The notes under the pieces are model-generated. The model was given only the letters and a program-made list of their open reading frames with translations, was not told where the DNA came from and ran no database searches. From the NCBI RefSeq assembly GCF_964340395.1, contig NC_135549.1, positions 19,493,342 to 19,557,341 on the forward strand: DNA of 64,000 nt. Direction: 5' to 3'. Of the stretch, positions 11,340 through 24,486 are shown in pieces (positions within the stretch are counted from its first letter, which is position 1; each line of letters starts with the position of its first letter). This DNA comes from Glandiceps talaboti (taxonomy: Eukaryota > Hemichordata > Enteropneusta > Spengelidae). The translations under genes were made by a program, and so were the position numbers.

Positions 11340-11880
11340 GGGGCGAGATCAACTTAGTTCAATGTTGGATAAAAAAACTTAATTCTGTTACTTTTGGGGT
11401 GGGGGTTTTGAGCCATTTTAGTTCTCATCCTACAAAAAAAATGATTTTACTTTCAATGGATCTCTTTTGTATACCAAAGTACAACAATTTCTAAAAAAAA
11501 ATGTGAAATTGAGAAATGGAAGGATTTTTGCCACAGTAAATGCATGGCACTAAAATACAGTAAAGTGTCACCAAAAAGAACAATTTCCTCACTACATACT
11601 CAGACTGGCCTTGTATTCATATCACTGCATACTACTACATACTGGCTTTGTATTCATAGCACTACACATTACTACATACTGACCTTGTATTCATAGCACT
11701 ATATACTACTACATTCTTGCCTTGTATTAACACTACACACTACTACATACTGATTTGAGATTGACTGCTGTCTCAAACATTTTCGATTTTGTTCAATTTG
11801 GCGGGGGGTGGGGAGTTGTTGAGGCCTAACTAAAATAATTTAGCTTTCCATCCTACATTAAACTATGTGATCTCGCCCCT
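11340..11880. mobile_element. 541-bp non-autonomous TIR element
   Basis: Left end GGGGCGAGATCA followed by TTAGTT.AATGT.GGAT; the right end read in reverse complement starts GGGGCGAGATCA and continues TAGTTTAATGTAGGAT. The inverted arms extend roughly 40-60 bp with decay and then GGGGTGGGGG/CCCCACCCCCC. No transposase frame is present. It encloses the 37-bp tandem array. I could not fix a target-site duplication. Confidence 0.7.
11603..11755 (+). repeat. Tandem repeat, about 37-bp unit, four copies
   Basis: The unit CTGGCTTTGTATTCATAGCA then CTACACATTACTACATA recurs about four times with point changes and one small deletion. It forms the core of the surrounding TIR element. Confidence 0.85.
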
Positions 11881-12858
11881 AAGCTGCTGTGTTGATTCTT
11901 GACCAAAATGACAAGATTGTACTATACTTCGTCAACGCTATCTTTTTGGAGAGATTTGTAGAAAATGACAAAAACAAAATAGGATAAATTCAATTTAGTT
12001 TTTTTTCTCTAAAACTTTACTTTGTAAGAAAAATACTAAATGTTCTTTGAATGGTGTGTATCTTGTGGGAAAAAAACACAAAACAAACGTATGCACTTTA
12101 AGTGTGATTTACAAATTAAAAACAAAAAACCCCTACAATTTAACCCAGTCGTCTGCCCTATTCGTTTCTTTGTCCACCCGTACCCAACGAGTGCACATAT
12201 TATGAATTGTGTTCACGGTAGTGCACGTTATCTCATATCAGAGCAGATTAGTGTTCATGGTAAAATGGTTCAGATACGGTAAAACCGTGTTTAATTCAAC
12301 TGTATTGATTTAAATTCAATTAACCCAACGGTGGGAAACGAGAATCGATGTTATTTTGATATGTGTAATGAGAGTTCGAAAAAACTACCTGTAATAACAT
12401 ATTAAACTTTGAGATTGCAGTCAACATAAACTTCAATGTAGGATTGGTCATAAAATAAAAGTTTGGACCTGGACCCCCCCCCCCCCCGCAACCCGTCGCA
12501 GCATCGTTGTATTGAAATCACCCCATGCCATGCCATGTCCCCACCCCTGCAATTGAATCTAATAAAGTCGCGACAAGCATCTACCACATTACCTACATTA
12601 CAAATTACCATATCTGTTTGTTTCCCCGGCAAAACCTTTACCTCCTTCAAAAGTTTGTACAAGTCTACTCGAGAAATGTTCTGTTGTTCAGTCCATGTAA
12701 AGTGTTCTCATCACGGATTGCCATTGTAGCATTCGGTCCAAATATCGATCGATGGTTAAAATATAACAGTACTCCCTTGTTGACCTCAAATTACTGAATG
12801 TTTCGTCTTACAAATCACACACATGGATCTTTGGGAGGCACTTCTCTATATCAGTACC
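11881..12858. other. Intergenic / NHL gene 3' flank
   Basis: Contains a C-run at about 12474-12487. The 3' UTR of the minus-strand NHL gene must lie here, but I found no clear poly(A) hexamer for it. Otherwise I see nothing. Confidence 0.5.
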
Positions 12859-13887
12859 TCAGTTTTCGTTGTCCATTAGCTTGTTCCAACTCGATTCACG
12901 GCTAATTAGTTCTGATTTTCGCGGCATTTCTTTCAATTTATCGGCATCGTACTGGTAGACAGCCACGTAGGACTTCGAGCCTTCGGGTAGACTGCATTTA
13001 CAACATACAGCAAATACGTGCGGGATACCGTCGATTTTGGCCGCAGCAACACCTCTGGTGTTGGGACCGTTGTGGCGATCTCCAATGCAGCCGATAACGT
13101 CGCCCTTCAGGGACAACACGTGGATTCCGGCCCCTCCGGCAATGATGTGGTCGTCGTCATCGACACATATCCCTGTCGGACCGGTGACCGTCTGGAACAG
13201 GCGAGTGACTGAACCATCAGGGTCGAAAACCTGGATACGACTGGCCAGGTCACTCACGATGCAGAAATCTCGCTTCGTGAAACGCACGTACATAGGTGTG
13301 TTGAATTTGCCCAGCTCGCAACCCCTGCCACCGATGGCTTTGACATATTTGCCATCGTGGTCGAATACAACCAATCTTCTCTTGGATCTGTCGATAACGT
13401 TGATATAACCGCGATTGTTGACCGCAATGCTGATTGCACCTTTCAGTTTGTCATGGACGATTTCTTTCTGTGGTTCACCTGAGTAGTTGAACTTGATGAT
13501 GGCGTTGTTGTCCCAGTCATCAAAGTTGCCTGCTCCGATTACATAGATAAATTCGTCGTCCGGGCCAACGGCAACGTCTCCCGGGTAGAAATTTTCAAAC
13601 TGCTCACTTGTATACGAGATGGCCTGTTGAAATTCACCATCTTTGTTGTACACTTTCACATTCGCAGCACCGAAATCGGCGACAAACACGTCACCTTTAC
13701 TCGACAAGGCTATTCCACAAGGTGTTATCAGACGAGCGTCCTCGGGGCCGTCGTCGCTCCATCCGAAGTCGGCGACTTGCTTGTAAGGCGGGTCATCTTT
13801 CTCCTCTTCCTCTCCCTCTTGTGGTTCTTTGTCACCATCTTCTACTTCTTTACTTTCCACAACGGCCTGTTGTTCATCGTCCGCCAT
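12859..13887 (-). CDS. Single-exon NHL-repeat beta-propeller protein, 342 aa
   Basis: A complete intronless frame, clearly coding. It is GC-richer than its surroundings, and the start sits in good context (G at -3, GCG after ATG). Residues 1-35 are a strongly acidic tail (EGEEEEKDD). Residues about 38-315 form a propeller of roughly six NHL-type blades, for example PCGIALSSKGDVFVADFGAA (56-75), GDVAVGPDDEFIYVIG (103-118), ISIAVNNRGYINVIDRSKRR (152-171), VRFTKRDFCIVSDLASRIQV (201-220) and GPTGICVDDDDHII (236-249). A short charged tail follows. Such propellers bind protein or RNA, as in TRIM2/3/71 and Brat, but there is no RING, B-box or coiled coil here and no signal peptide or membrane segment, so it is probably cytosolic or nuclear with unknown partner. 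Lack of introns suggests a retrogene or a lineage-expanded NHL family. Specific function unknown. Confidence 0.93.
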   Translation of the reverse strand: MADDEQQAVVESKEVEDGDKEPQEGEEEEKDDPPYKQVADFGWSDDGPEDARLITPCGIALSSKGDVFVADFGAANVKVYNKDGEFQQAISYTSEQFENFYPGDVAVGPDDEFIYVIGAGNFDDWDNNAIIKFNYSGEPQKEIVHDKLKGAISIAVNNRGYINVIDRSKRRLVVFDHDGKYVKAIGGRGCELGKFNTPMYVRFTKRDFCIVSDLASRIQVFDPDGSVTRLFQTVTGPTGICVDDDDHIIAGGAGIHVLSLKGDVIGCIGDRHNGPNTRGVAAAKIDGIPHVFAVCCKCSLPEGSKSYVAVYQYDADKLKEMPRKSELISRESSWNKLMDNEN

Positions 13888-14058
13888 AACGTCACATTAG
13901 AACGGCGAACCTTGAAAATATAATGCATTAAGCGAAGTTAATGACAAAATATTAGTTATGTCATTAGTTGTAAGTATAGCGATCATACTGTTCTAAACAG
14001 TGACTAAAGTCCACAGAACATGGTCGTTGATTTATATGCTAAACCCCGCAAGACCTGA
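13888..14058 (-). promoter_or_regulatory. Presumed 5' UTR/promoter of the NHL gene
   Basis: Upstream of the NHL start, read on the minus strand, is a TATATTTTC stretch about 25-35 bases before the ATG and a TGACGTT just before it. Placement only; no initiator is demonstrable and an upstream non-coding exon cannot be excluded. Confidence 0.3.
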
Positions 14059-14100
14059 ATGCAAGTAAGTTTTCATTGGTCGTTGGAATGGTGTGTTCTT

Positions 14101-14163
14101 TGTGTGTGTGTGTGTGTGTGTATGTGTGTGTGTGTGTGTGCGTGTGTGTGTGTGTGTGTGTGT
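14101..14163. repeat. (TG)n microsatellite
   Basis: Imperfect TG array with single TA and CG interruptions, directly followed by the 50-bp dispersed sequence shared with 4866-4915. Confidence 0.95.
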
Positions 14164-14212
14164 AATATGACTATATGTACATATCACTTGATATATACAA
14201 TGAAGTGTAATA
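14162..14212 (+). repeat. 50-bp dispersed sequence (inverted partner of 4866-4915)
   Basis: Starts right after the TG array and ends at TGAAGTGTAATATG. It is near-identical to the reverse complement of the partner in the GCP6 intron. Confidence 0.75.
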
Positions 14213-15690
<1,478 letters not shown>

Positions 15691-16568
15691 ATGAGTGTGA
15701 CTTGCTTCAAGGTATTTCGGTAGAGGTGATTTAAATTTAATTTCAAATGTTTTGCTCTGATTGAACTCTAAACTTGCTTGGCTCGCCATCGATGCTGTGA
15801 ACTCGAAAACTTTCACCATGACCGTCACAACCTTAATATTGGTCGTCGTAAAGTTTGTCAAAGTTCCGTTCGCTGAAATACTCGTGTGAAAAGTCATAAA
15901 GCTATGCCAAGAATATGAACTCTGACCCGCATGACTGACGTAGAGAACAAAAAGCAGTCATATGGGGATAGGAGATTTGATTAATTTGTTACCTCAGTTG
16001 TTTAGCAAATTTAAACACGTCAACACGTACTGTCCCCCGGGGATGAACGCCAACACATTTTAAAATTCGATAAAGTGATAAGCATGCTTAACTTGTGTTT
16101 CATATCGACGTATACAGGAACATTTATTAACATATAATATGACAGGTACATCTCAAGGGTACTTGGCTATCATAACTTTGCCAACAGTGAACTCCGTTGG
16201 TATACACGTGTGACACAAATTTGATTTACACTGTCTGATACCTGTGCTAGGTTTAGTCATCTACATGTTTAAAGAACCATTGTTTGTGGGGTTTTTGTTA
16301 TAAAATGTTATCCTGTGTGCTTCTGCATATTTGTTTCTTCCACCTCCCCGTACCTTTTCCGCCTGTCCACGAAGTTGGCACAAATTGTTTTAACACTTGA
16401 AGATAATTGTCTAATTTTCTTCAAAACTTCAAGTGTCTTTATTATGTCTATGTCTTCTGTATTTCAACATAAAACATTTAGTGCCAATTTCCTAGTGGTG
16501 GCCGGCTGACTGCTGTAGTAGATACTTCAGACAGTTGGTTTACAAAATTTTCATTTTACTCCACCCAG
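15691..16568. other. Intergenic, no feature recognised
   Basis: Only short, unconserved frames; nothing recognised. Confidence 0.6.
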
Positions 16569-16576
16569 TACTATAC

Positions 16577-16785
16577 CATAGGGGCGTGTAATATTTCATA
16601 GATTGTTATTTTCCTGGTCTACAGGCTAAATATAACAACCTTTTGATTATATATTCCTACCTGTAAGGAAAAAACCCCCAGTTCTTTCTACTAGTAGTAT
16701 AGAGATTGATACACTTGTAGCAGCAGGATTCATACTACATTTTCTTAAGAAAACGGCAATCTGAGGAATAATACGTGCCCCTGTG
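16577..16785. mobile_element. 209-bp MITE with 8-bp target-site duplication
   Basis: Ends are CATAGGGGCGTG (left) and CACAGGGGCACG (right, reverse complement). Arms stay alignable for about 38 bp through AGATTG and TTTTC. The element is flanked on both sides by TACTATAC (16569-16576 and 16786-16793), an exact 8-bp duplication. That duplication length is typical of hAT and P superfamilies. No coding capacity. Confidence 0.8.
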
Positions 16786-16793
16786 TACTATAC

Positions 16794-19081
16794 CCACGGC
16801 GATAGAAGTTTAATAGCTTTACTACCAGATAGACGCCCTCCCTTATTAAATGCTGTAACCAAACTCTTCGATATTTTGGTGTACAGTTACAATTATTTTC
16901 TTACTAGAGCATTGTGTTCAGTTAGTTATCTAGGGCATGATGTATGATCAGAAGATAAAAAACTATGTTCTCACGAACTCGCTAACTTGCTTGTTTCATT
17001 TTAATGCGGATGCAAACTTTGGCATGCACGTCAACCCCTCCAGTGTTTACCGTTGTCACGGGGCAACCCGGCAACGCTGTCAGTATTCGTCAGCCCTTAC
17101 CGTACATTTGTATTTGGTATGAACTGAATTATTAGCTGTCGACCTAACCTTATTCACTACTGCCACCATTTATAGTAATTTAGAAGTCAGTTTAACTGGG
17201 CTGTCATGTTGGCAACCGTGAGGTTTACGTACGCGTTGTGGCTTGATCGTTGTATTTCTAATTCCATCAATGTGTGTTTAGGGTTACTAGGTTGGATTCG
17301 AAATCTATTCACTGTAGGATCCTATTGTGCACAGTAGCCATTAATCTCAATGTCACTGTGTCCCAATGGTGTGACCTCCACTATAGTTCCATTGATAAAC
17401 AGTATAATGTGAAATATATTGATAGGTCTTTATGCCTTTGCAAATCAGTATCTGTGTGGCTTTCAATGCCTCTAGAAATGACCATAATTATTTATGTGCT
17501 GGAAACGCTCTGAGCTTATTAGGTGTTTGCGAATGTTAATATGTGACGTAAAAACAGCGTGGAGATACACGCAAACGCATCCTTATTTGCTGATTACAAC
17601 AAATGAATACATTGGTCGATAGACTCAATGAAGCGTTCCGAAGCCTATTTAGAATTCGTCTGACTATCTCAGCTCTTTGAATGTTTGTAGACCCATTCTG
17701 TTAATTTGCACTACAGTCTGTAGATCATTTCAATACGACTAATCGCATTTTCGTCCGAACGCATTCCGATTGCTGATGTCATCTCGTGGTGGAAAAATAC
17801 CCCCCCCTTTTTTTTTTTAAAAATTACTACCAGTATTGTGTGCGTGTCTTTGTGTTCTGCTTACGGCAATGTTTTTTGTACTTAGTACAATACTTCGTTA
17901 AACGCTTTACGAGATTCATTCGAAGGGCGAAGAAAACAAACGCCTTTTAGATCGATCGTTCTTTTCAGTTTGATTGTGACAGACATTAATTGTAGGTAGT
18001 CGGTAATCCCAGTTACTGGAGGGGCGTAAATATACAAAGTCACTACACTGGCATATGCAGCAGGAGGATCAACGACTCGAGAAAGACCGCGCGAACATCT
18101 AACGTGTGAAATGAACAACAATTTAGAGCGCATTGCTACATGAACCCGAACGTGTTTGTTTTGAAATACGTTAAGAGTTGACTGTGTGTGAGAACAAAGT
18201 ACACGAAACGAACATGACGGTTGTGTAGGATAATTTTCAACTCAGAGTTGTTCATTTCAAAGTACATAATTTGTTCAACAACTCGTGTCCCTTTCACTGT
18301 CGTTCTGTAAACATTTCCTTCCGGGTAGTAGCTGTATTTGTGTTTTTATAGCATTTTTTTTACTCTGCCTGTCAATGAAATTAACACTCACCGTTCAATT
18401 GTTCTTGTGGTAATCACCTTTCGCCTAATGTACCGTCACCGTTAAAGCTGACACGGTGCCAGGGGGATCAAGTACACCGGTGCTGCGCGACACCGATCTT
18501 TAGCTAACCTGTACAGAGTATGTCCACGAAGACGCGAAGGTTCACCGTTGCTAAGGGAGGCGATAGACACCTGCGCGCGCATCACGAGTCATGTTTTTTT
18601 TTTGCTGACCTTAAGTGAACCGTGTACGACGTGGGTTAACATGGTACATTGTAATTTTCATACATAGTAATAATACTAAAATAAGCTCTGCAGCTACCTT
18701 CTCGTCGATTAACCTATCAACTGTTTTCTCTCAGCTTTGTAAATTCTCAAATTGCAAAGAAAAAAAGGGTAGGTAGGTCGAGATTTTATTTTATTTCATT
18801 TTATCTTTTCAGTTGTCTTTATTTTTGAAATAAAAACCCTGGTAGTGACTCCCAAAGACGCCTTACGCCAATCGTATTTTCCTCGGCTGAACAAAGAAAT
18901 ATATTGGGGAATAAAATATAAATAACCTCGTATTCTCCACAAAATGATTCACCAGTTCAAAAGTTGGGGAAACAAGTACCAAAAATAGAGTCTGGCTAAT
19001 TTTGGGTTTTGAGGGTGAACATTTACTAAACCACTCACTGACGTGCGACAAAGGTAACGACCTATGGGTACCTACAGTACG
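16794..19081. other. Intergenic, no gene recognised
   Basis: Mostly AT-rich. The stretch about 18420-18600 is locally CpG-rich (GCGCGCGCATCACG) and might be a promoter remnant, but no open exon follows. T-runs occur at 17806-17818 and 18594-18603. Confidence 0.5.
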
Positions 19082-19461
19082 TAGTCTAGTTCCTATACAA
19101 CGCGTAACGATTACTACCATCACATCCACTCACATAGTAGAGAATTCCGAAGTCCCTATTCTAAGACAGAAATCTGTGCTACCCCCCGACTGTATTCATA
19201 TAAATGTGATGTTGTTATCGCGTTCCCAAGATGATTTAAGTTTCACTGGACTGGAAACTCTGGTAGCGTTCGGTTTAATGAGCAATTGCCTAATGGAATT
19301 AACCAGTTTGTGATGGACTACTACTGACATGCGTTGTTTACCCTTCGCCCAGCGGGGGTAGCACAGATTTCTGTGTTAGAATAAGGACTTTCCCTATACA
19401 TGCTATACATGAGTGGAGATGATGGTAGTAATCCCAAAACGCGTCGTACAGGAACTAGAAT
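19082..19461. mobile_element. 380-bp TIR element with long arms
   Basis: The left arm TAGTCTAGTTCCT.TACAACGCG, TTACTACCATCA, CCTATTCTAAGACAGAAATC and TGTGCTACCCCC is mirrored on the right (AGCACAGATTTCTGTGTTAGAATA, GATGATGGTAGTAA, CGCGTCGTACAGGAACTAGA). Arms of roughly 125 bp enclose about 130 bp. It is non-autonomous and has no clear coding frame. Confidence 0.8.
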
Positions 19462-19474
19462 ATACTAGAGAGTT

Positions 19475-19475
19475 G

Positions 19476-19510
<35 letters not shown>
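19475..19510. repeat. (CA)n(TA)n microsatellite
   Basis: About 14 CA units followed by TATATATA, 14 bases beyond the 19082-19461 element. Confidence 0.95.
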
Positions 19511-19511
<1 letters not shown>

Positions 19512-19977
19512 CGCAGAGTCCTTCTGTACACTAGAAACAATAGCCTCACTTGTCCGGTTTGCTTGATGGTCAACTCTCTTAGAACACAAATTTGTACCCT
19601 GGAGAATCGATTTAAGGTGTCGGGACTTTGATTAGCAATGCTATATTTGCCAAGATGATGTTGGAATTTTTGCTCAGAACTTTATTTTTACAGATTCTCT
19701 CGAAAGTATCACAGACAAAATAGATTGTAAGCCCGCCTGTCCAGCTTTTAATTTTACTGGGTAAGTAGAGTACCCACAAATGTCAAATACTGGATATCAG
19801 GAAGTAGTGTTCCTAGGTATAAATTCTTATTAAGAATAAACATTGAAAAGAAGCTACTAGGAAGTAAACGCGATGTTATGGAAAGTTTTGAAAAAGTGAT
19901 GAGATTGATGTAACCCTTTTACTAGTATTTTCCTTTGCTATCTGTACATAACACTTTCTGATAGTAAAATATTTTTT

Positions 19978-19979
<2 letters not shown>

Positions 19980-20014
<35 letters not shown>
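19980..20014. repeat. (CA)n microsatellite
   Basis: Seventeen uninterrupted CA units. Confidence 0.97.
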
Positions 20015-20015
<1 letters not shown>

Positions 20016-20950
20016 CAATAGCCTCACCATTGTTTAGGCCTGCCCTAGTATTAAAGATGCCTTCAGCTACTAACTGTGTTTGTTTCCCAGAATGCATCGC
20101 CCTGTTTACGTACATCATGTCTCTTAATAAGTCAGATATGTTAATTTTTTCAGAGCTCTGTTTAAGATTGTTCGCGCGATGTAGAATTGATGAAAGTGAC
20201 TTTCATGTGTCCCTAAAGCATACAGAAATACAGCTAAGATAAAAATCAGTCTCTCCTAACTGTCCACATTTTCAGTGTCTAGTCCTCACGATCCTATCCT
20301 TATCTCTTTAATGGTACATTCAAACGTCATTCACAGGCCATTAAACATTTCCCTTTAGACTATAGTGTGTCACGTGGTCAGTTTAACCAGTGTTGATGCA
20401 CACAAGCCATTCAATAAAGAGTTCAGTGTGGGATTGATCTGTGTGGCATGAGGTCTATAAAATTGCCTATTTCATACAGGGACGATGCGTTCACAGCTTG
20501 TTACTACACTCGAGGGAGGGTGGTTGTAAGTAAAAAAACACCCCAGATCCTTAACTTGATAATAATCTTTGTAAACATATGCTGGATATCTGAAATACAT
20601 TGTATATTTTATTCATTTTTGTTTCCGCATTTTGATGAAATGGCTTCAAATATTTCCAAGACGACGTTGACGTTCTTTAAGTTCGTCTCGTATAGTGAAG
20701 GGGCAGTGTTCGATACAATGTCTTCATGTATTTCAAGTAATTTATTGGTTATGTGGAAATTATCCAAATGATTACTTTTTATGAAACGATATTAGCGCTT
20801 GGCACTTCTCACAGAATTCTTATTTGAAAGACATCTGCCATCTTCGATTCAGTATATTCACTATCGTGCGCAAATTTTTTAAAAGGTGTAAAGATGTCAC
20901 CGAACAGGTTTATAAAAGTAAAATGAAATGCCATTTACTTGTTGCAACCT

Positions 20951-20952
20951 GT

Positions 20953-20983
<31 letters not shown>
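20951..20983. repeat. (TTTA)n microsatellite
   Basis: Eight TTTA units. Confidence 0.95.
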
Positions 20984-21837
20984 GGTTAGTCGGATATCAC
21001 TTGGGCCAGGATTAAAGTTGGCGATTTTACGATGTCTTTCTTTAATACCCCATACCTTATTCATACATATGCCCCAGTTCTATTACTGTATTTTACATGT
21101 AACGCTGCAACAATAATCATTGGGTGACACGCCGCCATTCACGAAAAATCTTAACACTTTTTTTTAATGAATCCTTGAAGACTGGGGATCGGTCATAATA
21201 TAATGGACGCTACTAAACTATTCATGGCCTAAACATGGCAATTTCCTCAATTATGTTCATCCCGTAGTACAATTTCTCCAGTGTGAATCGTAAACGTTAC
21301 ATTATATACATGTAATGTGTATGCGTATCACTTATATAAAAGATTTGATGTAGCGACCTCAACTATTCTCTTGAATTATTCACAGGGGGTGTATTTAGTA
21401 AACATGGTTACTATACTACGGAGATGATAATACTGTTGGACCGAAGATAAACACTCTCCTTTCTCAGACTCGAACAATTCACGTGGGGGGATTGTTGCAA
21501 TTTAGAGCACAATTCATGATGAAAGAACATTTTGGCTAGTCTCCCACGGGAACTAGTCAATATTTGTTAGAAGATATGTGAAAGTTAAATAATTACTTTT
21601 AGAATCTACAAGGGGATGAGACACCTGCTTATAATGCCATCAGTTCCCAGATTTGGTTTATCTTTTTCAGTTACAGTTACTGTAGTAAGATGATACATAG
21701 TATCGCATTTTTAACTTTTGCAGGTTTAATACTTGTGAACAAAGTAAGTTGTGTTATATTGCTGACATATTCAATATATACAGAGACTCAATTTCCCTCT
21801 CGAATAAACACACCCCTATGCATGCATATCACATGTA

Positions 21838-22262
21838 TGTATGGGTGTATGTATGTATGTATGTATGTATGTATGTATGTATGTATGTATGTATGTATGT
21901 ATGTACGTATGTATGTATGTATGTATGTATGTATGTATGTATATGTGTGTGTGTGTGTGTGTATGCATGCATGCATGCATGCATGCATGCATGCATGTAT
22001 GTATGTATGTATGTATGTATGTATGTATGTATGTATGTATGTATACATGTATGTATGTATATATAAATGTATGTATGTATGTATGTATGTATGTATGTAT
22101 GTATGTATGCATGCATGCATGCATGCATGTATGTATGTATGTATGTATGTATGTATGTATGTATGTATGTATGTATGTATGTATGTATATATAAATGTAT
22201 GTATGTATGTATGTATGTATGTATGTATGTATGTATGTATGTATGTATGTATGTATGTATGT
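21838..22262. repeat. (GTAT)n/(GCAT)n compound array with higher-order structure
   Basis: A 425-bp tetranucleotide array. GCATGCAT blocks occur at about 21964-21996 and 22108-22128, and a GTATATATAAATG variant occurs at about 22057 and 22187. The two repeats of the same order of variants show an overlying unit of about 130 bp, so whole segments were duplicated. Frames encoding CMYV repeats on either strand are artefacts. Confidence 0.95.
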
Positions 22263-24208
22263 GTAGCATACGAGATAGTGCAACGGACATCTCGCAATCA
22301 GCTTCTTAAAATCTTCCTAGCGAAATTACATTTAAACTAATTTCTTCTGTTTTTGAATAAAGCAAAAAATGCCAGCGGGCGAGCTGCCATCGATATATAG
22401 TTATGGCTCAGAACCTTGTAAGAACTAAATACCCCGTGGCATATCTCCATCAAAATGAAAGACACAACGTTAATAGAGATAATAAAGATTGTATCGAAAT
22501 AGTAATGGATGCTTGGCTGATGATGTATTCATTGTAATTTCCTTTCGTCGGTCTTAGACTGGCACTCATTCTATTTCCATACCATGTCTTTTTATAGTCT
22601 AATCCGCTGTTTCATACAAAGTTATATAAATGGCGTGATTTGATATTCAAAGTCCAATTAGGCTTATATTGGACGGTTGGAAAATCCTTTCAAATAGGAG
22701 AAAAAACAAAGGTTGAACAACAAGCCTAGCCCATCCATGCAACACTTCTGGTAATTGAATTCGAATCGGACCACTATTCACCCCTCCAGGCTGACAAGGC
22801 AATATGGCGAGTAATTGATTCAGATACAACATTTGAGTCGATTGACAACGTTCAATTATTTAATACGTCATCGTTTCCATGGTTACAGTAGATCTTTCAA
22901 GATAATTCGTCTTAATAGGTTTTCGTCAAAAACTATGTTACATTAGCAAGGAAATGGACATGGGCTGGTTTCGTCAAAAAATGTCACATTTTTTTTGAAA
23001 CTGTACTGAGGTGGAGTTACTGTATTAAAACATGCCTTTTACATCAGTTGTTGTTTTCTTTTAAGAGTAATACACATACTCGTAGGCAACCCAAAACTAA
23101 ATCATGATAAAGGTTACTCTATACAAGTGCATACGTCATATCCCCCTCCAGACAAATACATGAACCAGCAGCTGGAAAAGAATACATTGATATCTTTTAT
23201 TTGCCAAGACCCCCTAATGGTCACATAACTTTTATTGAAAGTAGGAATTTGTCAAGTCGACCATTTTAGTATTCCTAGTTTGACAAACCAACGCTGTAAA
23301 ATATCCCTGTACTGTGTTTCTCGCTAAATAGACTTCTTTAGGCTAACATTCGAAATTAATGGTTCCGGAAACTAACTGGGCATAAAAATAAACGTGACAT
23401 ACTCTGGTTGCTGCTATATAGCCTATAGGAATTAGCTTTTTATGTTGCAGGTTTAACTATCGTTCCAATAATGAATGACATATTATCCCATCGAAGTTGA
23501 CTTTGAATCCCCATTAAGTTTATCCTGATTGAAATTGAACACTTCCGTGGATAAAATCATTCAATCTGATCAACATGCATTCGAAGCGGCTACGTATGAC
23601 ATGACCCCATCAGCGTATACGACGCCCTCAACGGTGTGCGTGATGATGACGTTGCTCAGGCAAGAGTTCGATGCAAGTACAACGAGAATAGTGACTCTGC
23701 GTATCTTATCTCGCTTCTAATCTAGAGATTAGAGAGTCAATTTGCACTTAAACAGTGGGATTTTCTACATGTTGATTGCTTTGCACTGAAACTAATATTA
23801 CCTTTTTTTGCAGACATGTCCTAAGGATAAGTATCTTGTAATATAGGTTGGAAAATACAGACACCGACAAAGAAGTCATGTTGTATACCTTCGCTGCTTC
23901 ACCACAATTACGCATATGAATGCTATCCATAGTTTTGCTTCTGCGCATAATTTTCCTGTTTCATAAAGTAAATTGATACTTGTGACGTGTGCCAAGAAAC
24001 ATTCAACTGAGTTTATTCCGTTTATGATTTTTCATCAGGAGCATATTATTCCATTGACATATAGACAAGACCAGACTAGACCATCAACGTCAGCTAGCTC
24101 TATGCCATTATTGCACACTACAGTAACGTTACCATTTTATCGCCACGTAATTTTAGCGTAATGAACAGTATGGTGCTTAGTTATAATAAATATGTTATAA
24201 AACAAATA
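22263..24208. other. Intergenic with one coding-like island
   Basis: Nothing recognised except the island at 23555-23722 described separately. Confidence 0.5.
23555..23722 (+). pseudogene. Unrecognised coding-like island, frame broken
   Basis: GC-richer, CpG-bearing patch. One frame reads SDQHAFEAATYDM and, after a one-base shift, another reads DPISVYDALNGVRDDDVAQA then RVRCKYNENSDSAYLISLLI and a TAG. The composition looks protein-like, but I recognise no family and see no clean splice acceptor. It could be a decayed exon or chance. Confidence 0.2.

Positions 24209-24486
<278 letters not shown>

Larger units (their letters stand above)
19511..21837. other. Intergenic with short simple repeats, no gene recognised
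   Basis: Holds (CA)n at 19980-20014 and (TTTA)n at 20951-20983. A 107-residue frame at 20448-20771 (+) shows no domain or homology I recognise and I treat it as chance. Confidence 0.55.

Noticed and set aside
13018-13923. Several frames antisense or out of phase to the NHL gene
   Set aside because: Shadows of the intact 342-codon minus-strand frame, whose NHL motifs leave no doubt about strand.
20448-20771. 107-residue open frame
   Set aside because: AT-rich codons, no domain, no splice or promoter context.
21690-22340. Long frames encoding CMYV/HTYI repeats on both strands (also 4825-5189)
   Set aside because: They are tetranucleotide microsatellite translated in every phase; no flanking coding sequence or splice sites.
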